In this document: piece after piece, positions 24,001 through 34,660 of the stretch
Numbering within the stretch: position 1 is the stretch's first letter
How the letters are laid out: each line of letters opens with the position of its first letter
DNA from: Pezizomycotina sp. ARF18
Taxonomy: Eukaryota > Ascomycota
Assembly: GCA_002224055.1 (NCBI GenBank)
Contig: AZLU01000060.1
Span: 133,483 to 197,482, forward strand
Length of the DNA stretch: 64,000 nucleotides
Direction: 5' to 3'
Notes under the pieces: generated by a model
The model's database searches: none
Seen by the model: the letters and a program-made list of their open reading frames with translations, nothing else
Told to the model about the DNA's origin: nothing
Made by a program: the position numbers and the translations under genes

Positions 24001-24794
24001 GGCTGGTGTGGTTCCAAGAGGCTTGGGTTGCCGTACTGGAGTGCTTGCTATCAGCTTTCTGAGCTTGCGGCAGCTTAGAATGTGGTTGGCTATGCGCCCG
24101 TTTTCTACTGCTGGAAGCATCTGCATCCCTAAGACTAGCTCCATGTCTTTCTTCGTGGAGTGTCCCCTTGGCACCACGATGCTGGCTCTTGTGTGTTGAA
24201 GGCACTGCTAGCGCTTGTGTGGAATGTTTCCGATTTCCCTCACTTTTCCTATCGAGCTTTTGTTTGTACGAATCGGGAGAACCTGCAGTACTTGCTCCCC
24301 GTCCTAATAGAGAAGCAGACTGATCTTCCTTTTCCACTCCTGTGATGCGTCTACTAGCTTTATTCTCAGAGCGCTTTGGACTTGTTTTGGACGAGGGTCC
24401 TCGACCCCTTCGTCTTTACATTGCCGGTGCCTTTGATCCATTACAGTAGCTGGTTACTGCAGTGATGGCAGGGTTCACTTTCCTATTGAACGATTTCCTT
24501 GTTAGTTGCACTCGACATAGCAACCAGGCTCACTAGGATTATCAAATACCTTGTTGGAGGAAGGGAGATACCGATCCTTCAACCACTCCTTGAACTTAGA
24601 ATGCATCTGGGTCGTGTACCGGAAAACGAAAAGGGCGCCGCCGCTTATGAGGGCTACTAATATCCGTCTTTCCCTAATAAACGCGGGAAGATCGGGTATA
24701 AGAGATTCTGTACCTCCCTGGCCGTTGACTGATTATTATTCTCGCCTCGATGAGATTGAGGATTGAATCTTCTGTTTTTGTGATCTAATTCCAT
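21086..24794 (-). CDS. Large membrane-anchored coiled-coil protein, function unknown
   Basis: The likely start at 24794 (MELDHKNRRFNPQSHRGE) leads to IREKRILVALISGGALFVFR, one membrane helix near residue 45, then a juxtamembrane KFKEWLKDRYLPSSNK at the first donor site. Next come a long polar, Ser/Lys-rich region (exons at about 24440-23420) and a charged heptad-like segment (about 23250-22900, with KYQDEIKSMQETI). A helical domain follows (FRSLVRRDPKSQIHFHLRSL; GLLIVRLLDLRS; about 22880-22450). After DLFRMLRKQGFSQDHEIFPI comes a compact C-terminal part with RLPDNMPVQGTAFVVLPGLV, LNYEERQEICPPKLYVIAE and DFQEETIFLKACL. The stop is near 21086. Total length is roughly 1000 residues in about eight exons, with a few frame breaks. 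I do not recognise the family. One helix, a coil and a cytosolic globular end suggest an anchored scaffold. It is co-oriented with the Hsp70-like gene upstream. Confidence 0.6.
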
Positions 24795-25231
24795 CCGATT
24801 GGAGGGTTTGCAAGCTGGCTCGAATATATAGAGAGGGGAAAATGGATTTGATATAACTATACTAGTCTACTCAACAGCCCTCTAAGTCCTCTGGGACTTT
24901 TTCGATCTTATTAATATTGTTTTTTTTTTCAATGAAACTAGCCAGCCTCGCGTGATCCTGACGTGGCGTTTAGCAACGAACAACCCCGCAAGGCTATCAG
25001 TCAGTGTAAAGACTACTACTGATAGGTTCTCTTGTAATTCGCCACCCTAAAATTCGCTCACCTATGTGACTTCCAGAAGCCCGAATATTTAGCAGGTCGC
25101 CAAAAGTCAGCCTTGTTTCCATGACCTTCTTCCTCAACTACCTCAACAAGCCGAACAATGTAGCTGTCATTAACTGCTAGACTTTTTTGTTTTATGCGTC
25201 TTTGTAGCGCATGATCCCGTAAGCGCCGAAT
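24795..25231. other. Upstream region of coiled-coil gene
   Basis: About 440 bp with a T12 run near 24921 and no gene seen. It should hold the promoter of the minus-strand coiled-coil gene. TATA-like atatata occurs near 24826. Confidence 0.4.
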
Positions 25232-25636
25232 CTATTTTTTCGATTCCAAAACAGCAGTGTCCGGCGAGGCTCGCGGTCCACAAACGCTAGGACTGGGGTC
25301 TTGTCCAGGAAACATAGCGGATACAAGCCTCGTCTTTGGCTCGAAGATGAAGCAGCTCCAAATATAGGCAGGTTTTGAACTTGTACATATACATATCACA
25401 ATGCTGTGTTGCAATCCAGTCGTAAGATTCTCGGGAACGGCGACTAAAATGTGAGGCTTGTGGAAATAGAGCCTTCGCATTAGCAAAACCAACAGTGACT
25501 CATCGAGAAATATTTCTCGGGCCATGGGGTTTGTCAAGCTGGGGTAGTTTCCGGGCGTGGGATCTTGGTTCTTGAGCCAGAGTCTTCGAAATTTACACTC
25601 CGCATTTCTCGACCCCTCACCTAAACCAACCATCAA
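25232..25636 (-). CDS. Hypothetical short open frame, 134 codons
   Basis: An uninterrupted 134-codon frame (starts MMVGLGEGSRNAECK, ends TAVLESKK) between the coiled-coil gene and the Hsp70-like gene. No signal peptide, membrane helix or motif is recognisable. Length alone is its support, so it may be chance or the remains of another gene. It reads in the same direction as both neighbours. Confidence 0.2.
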   Translation of the reverse strand: MMVGLGEGSRNAECKFRRLWLKNQDPTPGNYPSLTNPMAREIFLDESLLVLLMRRLYFHKPHILVAVPENLTTGLQHSIVICICTSSKPAYIWSCFIFEPKTRLVSAMFPGQDPSPSVCGPRASPDTAVLESKK

Positions 25637-25933
25637 GGCTCGTTAGGAGCAGGCACGCACAGCATAACTGTTATGAAGAAAAAGACACCTGACTTTCAAA
25701 TTACGAAAGTTTTCTCTCCTAAAAATGAAATAGCCACAGAGAGTTCACTATCGCCCAGACTATTGGGACTCCGGATTTTCGTTTGATGACTTGTAGTGGT
25801 CAAAAAGACTCGCATAATATTATTGTATAGAGGCATATTCAACCCCCACTCGGAAATAAAGTTAACTATAGCAATATTCTGCAAAAAATTACAAACCCGT
25901 CTCTACTACTCATTGATTAACGACGACTTCCTT

Positions 25934-28450
25934 CTAACGGTATGTAGTCTTGACACTACCATAAGAAGTCCCTTTGTAGCATAACTCAAACTGAAGCTCC
26001 GCAGAATCTTTGGCAAGTTCTATAGTAAATTCTGCCATCAAAAAGGTCATATTGCCTATCACATGCTCCTCAAATCCTGTTCAGGCACTGCAGACAAGTC
26101 TGCCATGAGAAAGCACACGTCGTAAACTTCTATAAGGTACAAAAGAAAGTCAAGATTGTGAGCAATAGTCTTTCCATATTTCAAATTTGTTAAATGGATC
26201 TTCTCAAAAGCATCAGATAAGAGCGAGGTACCAGAACTTACTCGGGTCATTATAACTAGAGGCGGTGTGTCGGAATCACAGGCTACAAGTGTGGTGCCCC
26301 TCCGTCTCGGTACTCCCCTTTCTGAAAAGTTGTCGAGCATTTCAAGCTATACCTACTGCTCCGTCCGTGCTCGAACTCTAACGAAAAGCACCGATTAATT
26401 CACATTTCTCTGATGGATTATGCAGCGTGACACTTACTTGGTGATAATCCAAGACACCTGATTCCGTGCCATCTTTAATCCGGTATCTAGACCAACGTGG
26501 AATCATGTTAGTACAGATAGTAAAAAATATACAGGTACGCTGCCGCGTCAGAGTTGCCCTACCAGTGGACATAAAAGCATCTTCCTGGGCGTGCTTCTGC
26601 GGGTCAAAAACAGTATTTGCCCTGGTACCGTAGCTTCTTCTACATTTACGCTCAAGGACAAGGGAACCATGCTTTTGCTTAAGCACTGCTCCCCTCGATA
26701 TGGCGGACCAACTATAATGGACAGTATTAGCTTGTATCATGGGAATACTTTTTCTTCTAGCGTGTGAAATACTTACGCTCCTTGTGGTTGAATAACTTCG
26801 ATTCTGGGATGCAACGGCCAATTCTGACTTTGAAGCGCATTCAGAAGGTATTTCGATTGACCGAACCCTCCGACAAGGATAATATTCTGAATTATTGGGG
26901 TTAGAACTTTGTATTCGTAGCGGCCTTCCGTATTCTCAATGGAAGATCATCTAACCTTTACTTCACCTCCCTGATCCTGAACTTTCCCAATCTGACCTTG
27001 AACAAGATTAATGATCTGGTTGACAACGTGATCGAAACAGATTCGCATGTCATCACTATACAATGGTACAGTTAGTTGTAGCCACCGTTACGCCTTCCAC
27101 GGGAGGAATCTAGAAAGAACAAAGAAATCATGATGGAAACATACTTTTCAAGCAAAAAATCGTCTTAAGTTGAAGGTCCCGGCAGTTAGCATAATGCGAA
27201 CAATATCGTTCGAGATAATAATGCAGAATAGAAGAGACTATTGAGTCGAGCTCTCGAAGGTCTTACCCATTTCTAGTCCCGCATCCGATCATCTTCGAAG
27301 CCAGGCAAAGGCAAGTAATGTGTATCTTCCTCGAACGAACTGGAGCCATATGATCGTTTCAGGGTTTCGAATTCCTTCATCAACACTGACATTTTTCTTT
27401 CGTTAATACTGTTGTAGCGGGTGTCCCCAATCTTGCTTCTAAGCAACTTGTGAAACTCCTGGTCAATGAAGACGGAGCCACATTTGGCGCCTGAAAAAAC
27501 ATCAGTGATCAGTTACGACGGCCATGTCTGAGCTGAAAACAGCTGAAGAGCTGACGTACCTGATCGACGACCGACTCCGTGATACGCAGAGTGGGCTCGA
27601 TTGAACGATTTGTAGGTAATAAGGTCGACAGTGCCGCCTCCCGCGTCGCAGATAAGGATATGCTCTCCAACCTGATCGCATAGAGAATGAGGAACATCAG
27701 CATTTTGATCAACGGTCAGGACGATTTATAGACTGAGATTACCTTAAAAGGGCTACCGAATTGGGTCCGCTTTTGTTGAAGCTCTCTGATAGCACAGATA
27801 GCGGCAGCTTCAGGCTCAGAGACCATGGAGATTGTGTCCCCCTGGCGCTGCCCAATTCCAGCTTGGGCAGCTGCTTCCAAGGTCAAGGACATGGCACGAT
27901 CAGACCACACCGCAGGAACAGTGAGAACCCAGTCAATCGGTGTTGTCTTCAGAACCTCTGCGGTGATGTCAAGTTCTAGTTTCTCCATTGCGTGATCGTG
28001 GAACACTGTCAGATAATCTGCGACAACGTCACAGGCGTCTTTACCAGGGGTAAAGGTTGATTCAGATGAGAATCAAACATCAAACTGTTATCTTCAGGCG
28101 TATTTGCGTCCATGTCATTCTCGTATTCTTCATCTAGCAGAAGCTTCGTCCACCGCTGCCGCGGCGCGCCCGGTCTGATCTGACGCCCGATATAGTAGCC
28201 GTTTGGTGCTTTCGTGTCATATGCTACCTCACTGGGCGTTTTCTCATCTTGCCAATTGGGTTCGCGCCAGGATACTGGGCAAGAGCCCTGACTGCGTCGT
28301 TGACTGTGTCTCCGAAAGCGATACCTTTTCAAATGTTTTAGCTCGAGTTCATTCAATAACTCAAAGAAAGGATTAAAGAATCCTCACCTGAAAACGTTGT
28401 CCATAATCTACACCGACAATAAGTCTGTGCCTCTCGATAGAGCAAGACAT
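25934..28450 (-). CDS. HSPA12-type Hsp70-like ATPase
   Basis: Actin-fold ATPase of the divergent HSPA12 branch of Hsp70, common in moulds. The start at 28450 reads MSCSIERHRLIVGVDYGQ, the first phosphate loop. After an intron comes IAFGDTVNDAVRALAQYPGA. The stretch DWVLTVPAVWSDRA (about 27930) and MVSEPEAAAICA (about 27810) are family landmarks. The second phosphate motif is ILICDAGGGTVDLITY (about 27620-27665). The adenosine motif is NIILVGGFGQSKYLLNALQS (about 26850-26895). Later exons give SRGAVLKQ, RIKDGTESG and RGTTLVACDSDTPP. The last exon (FTIELAKDSAELQFELCYKG) stops at 25934. About nine exons, with some frame breaks (e.g. near 28250, 28060, 27300). All nucleotide-binding motifs are present. 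The classical Hsp70 peptide-binding domain is absent, as in HSPA12. Client and role are unknown. It is divergent from the vWA-E2 gene. Confidence 0.85.
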
Positions 28451-29851
28451 GTTGCAATGTTGTCTAGCGAATAAGGGCTACTGGATTGTAGTTAGTATAA
28501 TTTGGTCAAAATTGGGATTTGTGAGTCGCGATAAGGTCTTTAGTTTAGAAAATATTAGGAGTTTGTGAATCAGTAAAGTGGTGTAAATCTGGAGGACTGT
28601 AGAAATATTTAACTCTGGCGAGAGTAATGTAGTAGTAAGTCTCGGTTAAAGATAGCAATTCACTAACAGCGTCAACTTCAACGCGTATTAATCCCACCAC
28701 TCAGGCTGGAGGTCACAGGGAAAGCCTCGTCTTGGTTGCTAACTCGCAATACTTCGGCGCAATGCTGTAACCAAGATATACTAGTAATATGTGATTAGGT
28801 AGACTTGAGCCAGAGAAAACACAAACGGACAAGGCGCACATTGAGCAGCGGTATTCCCCAGCCTTACCTTCTTGAACATTCTCTGGATTTTTCTATAATT
28901 ATATGTTTCGTCGGCCTTTTCACCGCGGATTCGTGGTCTACCCGTAGCATTAAGCGCTCGCATTTTCACAGCCTACTTCCGCCCATGGCATGCGCTTTTG
29001 TATGCTACGTTTTTGTCTCATTTCATGTTTTACGAACGGATAGCCACATTTCTTCGAAGTTCTTGTTCCGATGCGGAATCTTTCAGGCGTGTTAATGAGT
29101 CCTTGTAATAAAATATAGTTGTCAGCGCTATTGCGTCTTGACGCCCCGACGAAGTCAAGGCAGGATTATCCGCACTCACCCACACTCGTTTTTATCTATC
29201 CGACCCCGCATTAACGTCGTGGAGGCAGACTCGAGAAGTTTGTTCCATTTTGGACGCTTGTCTTATCACACGTATCAGTGTGGATACCCCACTCCTGCCA
29301 ACTGGCTTTTCTTATCTGCCAGAACCTCAGAAACGCAGGGCAATGTACAGGTACACAAGGCTTCTATTGCAAAAAATAGCCGTTACGCCTCCTCTCGGGC
29401 ATGGAAGACATCTTCGCTTCTTGAAAGCCGTGCGCGAACGCTTTTGCATTGACGAGAAATTTTAATGGTGCTGAGTTATGAAACTGAGGAGAAAACTACG
29501 TCAAGACACGCCTTGTGCTTCGCTATCCGCTTTGATAAGTGAGCCTTGTGAAGCCAAAGTTCAAAGAGGTTGTTGTTCTAAACTCGATATCATTGGCTTT
29601 ATCAAATAGAGTCTCATAGCAGAATGATCAGAGCTTATCGCACCCTCAGCCTTGGTAGACCGCAACTCAGGCATACTTATACACCGATAGCTGGATATTA
29701 AATCCTTAATGCAACCTCAGCAAATTTCTATCCCAAGTTCAACTTCAATCGCCCTCAAAGATATCATTTCTATTGTATACTTCGTAACTCAAACTGGTCC
29801 TCTCAAGATGACGAACGCCGCTGGAGACGCGTTCGCGAATCTGCCAAAGCC
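28451..29851. promoter_or_regulatory. Shared upstream region of Hsp70-like and vWA-E2 genes
   Basis: A 1.4-kb divergent intergenic region. No gene is convincing inside it. The 60 bases before the vWA-E2 start are C/T-rich with a tgtatac element, usual for fungal leaders. It should contain both promoters, so the two genes could be co-regulated. I found no properly phased heat-shock element. Confidence 0.45.
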
Positions 29852-32800
29852 ATGACACAAAACCTGCCGTCAGTTTCTGTTTCCAGTGTTTTGCACTCTG
29901 GTGATGTCTGGATACGCTTCATTACTCCGGTCACTGCTGTTGCGAATGTCAATCTCTCTCGTATCCCAATTTACCCGAAGCCCTTTTCTTATTCCACGAG
30001 GATTTAGATATCGCCGCGCAGCTCCGTGTCCAGATCGAACTCCAAATTGCAAAAACACAGCCGCAACACGGTTCCGGAGCGAGCTACGACAATGATTTCG
30101 AAGTGGACCTTCATACGGCTTCGTTCCATATGAATGAGCCTTCAGCTACTCTACGAGACTACGCCCTCGATGGAAGCCAAAAGTCCCTCTCGACATTTAC
30201 GTTATCAAACGATGTACACAGGTACAAACCGTCCTCTCGCCAGAGGTAGAGGACTACAATGGGCTGTCCGCAAGCCCTTCTTGGTGTCCAATGCCCAATA
30301 CTACACCGGCGTCTCTAGCCACGTTCCTCTCGTCGCTATATATGCTCCGCATGAAGCTCACTGATGAAACAATCCGTCGAAGGATTTTGACAGCCCTTTG
30401 GAAACCACCCATTTCCCTCAGTGGTTAGGGCCATGGCAATACTATTTGATAATGGCGTGCTACGAGAAGCCGACAAGGCAGTCTTAGCGCAAACGTTTTT
30501 CGCCCTTACGAAGGATTCTGTCCCTGGATGGGTCACCGTCAAGGGGACCTATCAAGAATTCTGGAATCTTCTAGACAAATCATTGGTTGCTTGTCGATCA
30601 AGTAATGTCAAGGAAAAGAGGAGGCTCCGGTTCGGATTCTGAGGACGCGTGGTGTCCAAAAGTCATCGTCGAACGAAGACCGGCAACTTAGATCTCGACA
30701 GGGACGACGGAAGTGTTCTTGTAACAACTCCACTTCCAGCACCAGCGACAGGTTCACTTTACCGCGTGCGTTATCTGTCCACCGACGATCGAACTCATCC
30801 CTCCCCAGAGCAGCTTGCATTGGCATTTGCAAACAGTGCCGTTCATGGAGGGAACACCTACCTCGTCTTCCCGCGTCGCTTCAGCAACTATCAGCTACAC
30901 CGCCTTGTCTCTCATCCTTCTCCAGAAGGCTTTTATGAGCTCGTAGTTAACACGAATAGCATTCCTGCTCTTAGTATCGTCGCTCCTCTTTCACTAACGA
31001 GGCAGCAGCCCCCATGTCTGACATTGGATGAAAACGGTCAAGTTGCTGTTTGGGACCTTGGAAGACCATGCTCGGCGGAATGGGCTAAATACTGGAGTCC
31101 TGTTTCTGGAGAGAAGTCAGTACCAGCAACGACCGGGGCCAACGGATGGCAAAGCTTCTCGAGCCCATAGTGCAAACCAAGAAACAACAAGGGCTGTGGC
31201 CTGTCGACGGATGGGACATCGGCGGTATTAACATCAGCTCTGTCGATACGCGTCAGCCCTCCGAAGCGGTTGTCATATGCATGGATGTTAGCAGCAGTAT
31301 GGTGTGTGATTCGGGTTTGTCTTTCGGATATAGTCGCCTGTTCCGGAGTCTGACTCGATGTCGAGACTTGGCAGGGCTAAAGAACTCTTCAAGACCTTCT
31401 CCCAGACTGTGTCAAATTTGGATGTACCTGTTTACTTTGGCGGGTTTTCCTTCGACACTGACGTCTGCGTCTTTGAGGCGATGAAGGCCCACATGACGCC
31501 GCTCATTGACCACGTCTGGAACGAGGTGGAAGCCCTCAAAGCCCGCGGAGGCACTGCCTTATGGGATGCCCTGTTCGAGGCAGGCGAAATGCTTTTAAGG
31601 TTCAAAGCAGCGCAACCAGGAAGCAAGTTACGTATTATTGCGCTAACAGACGGAGAAAACAATTCGTCCCATCGTCAAGCGATGGAAGTCCTAAGGCATC
31701 TATGGTCGCACAAGATCGTCGTTGATTCAGTTGTCATTGGGGACTCAGTCCCCGGATCTCACGAAATATTCAAATTTTCCAAAGCCACCGGCGGATACGG
31801 TATCAGACCTATTTCGGTAGCGGACCTTACGGAGATCGGTCAAATGGAAACACTTGTCGATATAAACCTTCGCCCGAAAAATATGAACGCCCCTTAAACA
31901 TTCTCCCCATCTGGGAAGAGATCCCAATGACCGCAACCTACGATCTATCGCGCCCACCTCCTATCGCGCCACATCCTAACCAAAATGACACGTTCATCAA
32001 GCTCAACTTTGCTCAGCGTGCGTTCAGGAAGAAAGGAACATGCGTAGGGAATACTGCAGCCGCAACAAGCGCTCGCCGATTGATGGAGGAGATACAGGAT
32101 ACCGCCAAGCACCCGCACCCAAACATGGATGCTTTCGTTTCCGAGCAAAACTTGTTCGTCTGGAAAGTTATCATGGAAGGACCTTCTCAAACAACCTATG
32201 AAGGCGGGACCTTTGTCTTTCTAATGGATATGACGGATGATTTCCCAATTCGTCCTCCCAAGTTGAGGTTTTTGACGCCAATTTTACATCCAAACATTAC
32301 CAAGGTACGTAATAAATCATATTCCTTCTAACTCTTATGTATAAAACGAATACTAATTTCAAAATTGAACTTGCTACAGCAAGGGAGGGTATGTCATCCT
32401 ATACTAGACGATGCTTGGAGATCCTCCACCCCGTTACGTGAAGTTATGAACCACATGTTTGGTTTACTAATCTCCCCTGAGGTACACCATAAAGCTATCC
32501 TCCTGCTTCGCTTCACACACTTTCCTTGATAGATCGATGTAGATGCTAACGGTCATTCCCTTCCTTCCTCCTTGGCTAGATCGAGGGAGCCGCTGTCGAC
32601 GTCATGTCCACCCTTGGGTATATGAGCAGTGATAGGATGTTCACTGCCGAGGTAGCAGCACATGTAAGTCGAATATTTGGGTCCTCTTGTTGCCCCCTCG
32701 TTTCTCAGAACATTGATGGACTGAGCCAAATTTTCTATAACCTAGATCCGAAAACACGCTAAGCAGAGTCGTCTTGGTCTCTCGCAAGCTATTTCTTCTC

Positions 32801-32964
32801 CCGAGCCTTCAGGAGCGCCAGATCTGCGAGCATTAATGTTCCAGGGAAGCGCCGGAAGCCAAATCGGTACTCCGACCTCGACAATTTTTACTCCGCGAAG
32901 TGAAGATGATTTTGACGCCCTGACGATCACTTCATCAGTCTGGGGAGATGTTTCTGATGCCTGA
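29852..32964 (+). CDS. vWA-E2 fusion: von Willebrand A domain plus ubiquitin-conjugating domain
   Basis: A protein of about 950-1000 residues. The N-terminal third (MTQNLPSVSVSSVLHSGDVW; TLRDYALDGS; PLDIYVIKRCTQVQTVLSPE) and a helical part (LTDETIRRRILTALW; VRAMAILFDNGVLREADKAV) are of unknown fold. Next is a vWA domain, with MIDAS motif CMDVSSSM (about 31280), then PVYFGGFSFDTDV, RGGTALWDALFEAG and IIALTDGENNSS (about 31637). The E2 core follows: RLMEEIQDTAKHPHP, WKVIMEGPSQTTYEGGTF, FPIRPPKLRFLTPILHPN (HPN at 32287) and, after an intron at 32305-32379, QGRVCHPILDDAW. The Cys codon is at 32392-32394, in the exact spacing of active E2 enzymes. Introns also lie at 32482-32579 and 32664-32745. 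A polar tail ends GDVSDA at 32964. E2 enzymes carry ubiquitin as a thioester. A vWA domain usually binds a protein partner through a metal. Frame breaks occur in the N-terminal half, in the vWA domain, and at 31877-31881 (A5 that should be A6). Confidence 0.85.
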
Positions 32965-33323
32965 TGCTGTCCGGATCCTGGCGGAAGGAGTAGCTGGAAG
33001 TCAACCCATACATTCTAGCAGATGATATATACTGTGTTCCTTTATTTCCTCTGTCCTTTTTGTTTATTAGTTCGGTTTATGAATTTCTTTGAAACAGCAT
33101 GTGGTGTCAGCATTATTGAAGTTTAAATGACTTGCGGTAATACAGTAGCTTTCATGACCATTGCACAAAACAGCAAGAAAAAACGATTCTTAAGTCGAAT
33201 TACTCCTGATGATATAATTGGGTTGAAAGAGATTGATTAGCACCACTTATTCGCATTCAGCCTTGAAGAGCGCACGAGGAGGTATTTTGACAACAACTGC
33301 CTCTCCACGCTCATATTTCTGCG
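32965..33323. other. Short convergent spacer
   Basis: About 360 AT-rich bases between the 3' ends of the vWA-E2 gene and the minus-strand rhodopsin-like gene. No gene is seen. Confidence 0.4.
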
Positions 33324-34660
33324 TCAAATTTCTTGGCTTTCCCCGTTATGAGAGGCCGCCGTAATTTCTGAATCATCAACGTCGCGATCTTTGTCATGAT
33401 TGTGATCCTGGACCGTCAACTGCTCCCTCGGCCGCCCCAAATGCACCCTCCATTCGCCTTCCTCCATCAACATATGCTCTGGTGTTGCATCATTGCGATC
33501 TTCGCTACCGTTGCCGGGTTCGTTGTTGAGATTCGTATTGTTCGTCCGAGACATGCAGCTCAACGTTGCTCCTCGCTTCGCCTTCGAGCCGAGTGAGCGG
33601 CCGCACCACTGCAATCCGGGCAGCCGCTACAAGATGAACAGGGAATTCTACTAGACTTGCCCTCAACCAACGCCACGCTTGTCCCGCTTTAGAAGTTGAA
33701 CCCAATTCTACACTGTGACGGTCTGAACTGCCGCCGTTCCCTTCGCCTCCAGCCGTATCAGGTCTTACGCGATGGCCGAGCATCTCCCGGCGATGTATAA
33801 CCGCCGTTCGCAGCGCCGGAATACATATCAAAGTTATGCCTACGCTTTGCTCGACAGTACTCCATATCCCTACCTGAGCAATGTTTACGGTGGTACCGAT
33901 GGCGACAACGCGCACTATTCCGGCAATGACGACTACGAAACCGAGCCCGAAAATAATGTCGATGGAGTACAGCTTCCACCGTGATATACGGATAATTCTC
34001 AGCAGCGGGAAGAGGAGAAGGTATATTAGGAAATCGCAGATTATAGGAGGATGGCGGACACTCCGTACGTGTATGGCGAAGTGAACGAGTGGCATGAGCC
34101 CGGACGATCCATGTCAGGATCCTAAGGGCGGATAAATTGTTAGACTCGAGTGAAACATTGGTACAGAGTAATCCAGGGTTGCTTTTCCGGGACATACCAG
34201 TTCTTCGATACCGGTATGCACCAAAATAGGTTGACGCATATCGCGATAACAAACGCAATCAAAGTGAAGCCCGCAACGAGATACAGGATTCTTCGATAAG
34301 TTTGAAGGTTCTTGGGAATAAGTGGCCAATAGATGAGAAGTCCAGACAGCTGAACGCCCCACAGGGACATGTAATAGATTATAACCTCCGCGAATTGGAT
34401 CTATAATTTTACTCTCAAGAGTTATTATATATGTTCAACGGATTCATCCGGACGCTTCCGGTTGGGAGAGACGTCTTAGACCGACACTCACCTTGTCTAG
34501 AAGGATCACAACGTTTCTATTTTGATAGCCGCTAGTCCAGTCATCCTCGTAGGTCAAGTCTTTTCTCAAGAGACCCTTTTTCCAGCAGATTGTGTCCAGA
34601 ATAGTTCCCGTCAAGAAACATAAAAATGTAAAAACGACCACACCGTCAGACTTCGTTGCC
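33324..34660 (-). CDS. Fungal rhodopsin-domain 7TM protein (copy 1)
   Basis: A seven-helix integral membrane protein of the fungal rhodopsin-domain (Pth11/SAT4-like) family, possible surface receptors of moulds. From the minus strand: VVFTFLCFLTGTILDTI (helix 1), an intron, EVIIYYMSLWGVQLSGLLIY (helix 3) and YRRILYLVAGFTLIAFVIAI with NLFWCIPVSKNW (helix 4 and the usual C-P-x-S-x-x-W after it). Then ICDFLIYLLLFPLLRII, GLGFVVVIAGIVRVVAIGTT, and helix 7, VEQSVGITLICIPALRTAV, with the family E...CIPAL signature. A long polar tail ends at 33324. The start codon is not certain; the first exon may begin upstream of 34660. Frame joins occur near 34450, 34120 and 33560. Two related genes lie at 39.6 and 53 kb. 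Confidence 0.7.

Noticed and set aside
24551-24766. Plus-strand 71-codon frame
   Set aside because: The minus strand here encodes the membrane helix (ILVALISGGALFVFR) of the coiled-coil protein's first exon, which explains it better.
29050-29075. Possible heat-shock element (ttcttcgaagttcttgttcc) between the Hsp70-like and vWA-E2 genes
   Set aside because: TTC and GAA units are present but not in the 5-bp phase that heat-shock factor needs.
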